In this document: piece after piece, positions 15,698-16,014 of the stretch
How the letters are laid out: each line of letters opens with the position of its first letter
How positions within the stretch are numbered: the stretch's first letter is position 1
Assembly: GCA_038206725.1 (NCBI GenBank)
Contig: JBBRAO010000050.1
Location: 1 to 16,014 of the forward strand
Direction of reading: 5' to 3'
DNA: 16,014 nt
Source: JBAXXL01 sp038206725
GTDB taxonomy: Bacteria; Bacteroidota; Ignavibacteria; Kapaibacteriales; UBA2268
Notes under the pieces: generated by a model
What the model saw: only the letters and a program-made list of their open reading frames with translations
The model's database searches: none
What the model was told of the DNA's origin: nothing
Position numbers and translations under genes: made by a program

Positions 15698-16014
15698 ATG
15701 ACTGAACAAGAAAAAAACAATATAATTGATATTATCAAAGCGGGAAAAAAACTCCCAAAAGAATATATTTACAAGCTCTTCGCCGATGAAGAGGATGTGT
15801 TTTTGTTTTGGAACGGCAGAAAAGAAGAGACTACAAACGTAGCTCTACCCTTCCACAGCATTGAGCATATAGACGAGCCGCGCAAAGAAGCCACAAAAAT
15901 AGGTTCGGGTTTTTCGATGTTCGAAACCGATGGACGCGGGCGTCAGCTTAAAGGATGGACAAACAAACTAATTTGGGGCGACAACAAACTCATTCTTTCA
16001 TCTTTGGCAAATGG
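15698..16014 (+). CDS. Type III-like site-specific DNA methyltransferase (Mod), N-terminal part, runs off window
   Basis: An open frame of 105 codons with no stop continues past the window edge. It starts at ATG 15698 with AGGTG (15685-15689) 8 nt upstream, one of the better ribosome sites here. The N-terminus MTEQEKNNIIDIIKAGKKLP and especially ...GWTNKLIWGDNKLILSSLANG (about 91-105) match the start of beta-class N6-adenine methyltransferases of type III-like systems. There the phrase LIxGDNLxxLxSL begins the catalytic region, before the DPPY/DPPF motif. That catalytic motif would lie outside the window, so activity cannot be judged. Role: methylating the recognition site so that the upstream Res protein spares self DNA, and supplying target recognition. 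It is separated from its likely partners by the repeat region, so it probably has independent or additional transcription control. Confidence 0.85.
   Translation, partial: MTEQEKNNIIDIIKAGKKLPKEYIYKLFADEEDVFLFWNGRKEETTNVALPFHSIEHIDEPRKEATKIGSGFSMFETDGRGRQLKGWTNKLIWGDNKLILSSLAN

Overview
The window looks like chromosomal DNA of a low-GC member of the Bacteroidota/Chlorobiota group; a Kapabacteria- or Ignavibacteria-like genome is my best guess, but this is inference. The supporting signs are FISUMP (Fibrobacter succinogenes major paralogous) domains alternating with IPT/TIG domains, a promoter in front of the tRNA genes that matches the Bacteroidota pattern TTTG-N19-TAnnTTTG, weak or absent Shine-Dalgarno sequences at most genes, and several short dispersed-type repeats between genes.

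Layout. (1) 1-2331: 3' part of a large secreted-type FISUMP/IPT protein gene, followed by a 131-bp element with perfect 18-bp terminal inverted repeats. (2) 2590-5826, minus strand: a very large multidomain iron-sulfur/flavin dehydrogenase. It fuses the three subunits that are usually separate in HcnABC, sarcosine oxidase and hydroxyproline dehydrogenase-type enzymes, and has its own terminator and a candidate promoter. (3) 6099-8807: a lipoprotein with a probable beta-propeller, directly abutting an RsbU/SpoIIE-type PP2C phosphatase with GAF-like sensor regions; this is a likely two-gene signalling operon. (4) 8808-9276: non-coding DNA with repeat-like hairpins, then tRNA-Asp(GTC) and tRNA-Ala(GGC) on the minus strand, with a clear promoter and terminator. 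(5) 9620-10543: a cytoplasmic leucine-rich-repeat protein with a strict 23-residue period, ended by a strong terminator-like palindrome. (6) 11003-16014: a restriction-modification or defence locus. It has a type III-like helicase-nuclease (Res), a translationally coupled AlbA_2/Schlafen-type ATP-binding protein, a 577-bp repeat-rich gap, and the start of a type III-like site-specific DNA methyltransferase (Mod) that runs off the window.

How the genes work together. The last three genes most likely form one anti-foreign-DNA system: the methyltransferase marks self DNA, the helicase-nuclease cuts unmodified DNA, and the AlbA_2 protein is a regulatory or effector accessory. The most unusual structure is the gap between the Res/AlbA_2 pair and Mod. 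It holds three 54-bp-spaced pairs of a roughly 23-bp motif containing CGAATTCG. The spacing is a multiple of three, and each pair ends in the same tiny reading frame, MNEFLF(N/D)SNSEN-stop. An 11-bp tandem repeat sits in the same gap. The lipoprotein and phosphatase probably link an envelope signal to a partner-switch pathway whose other members are not in the window.
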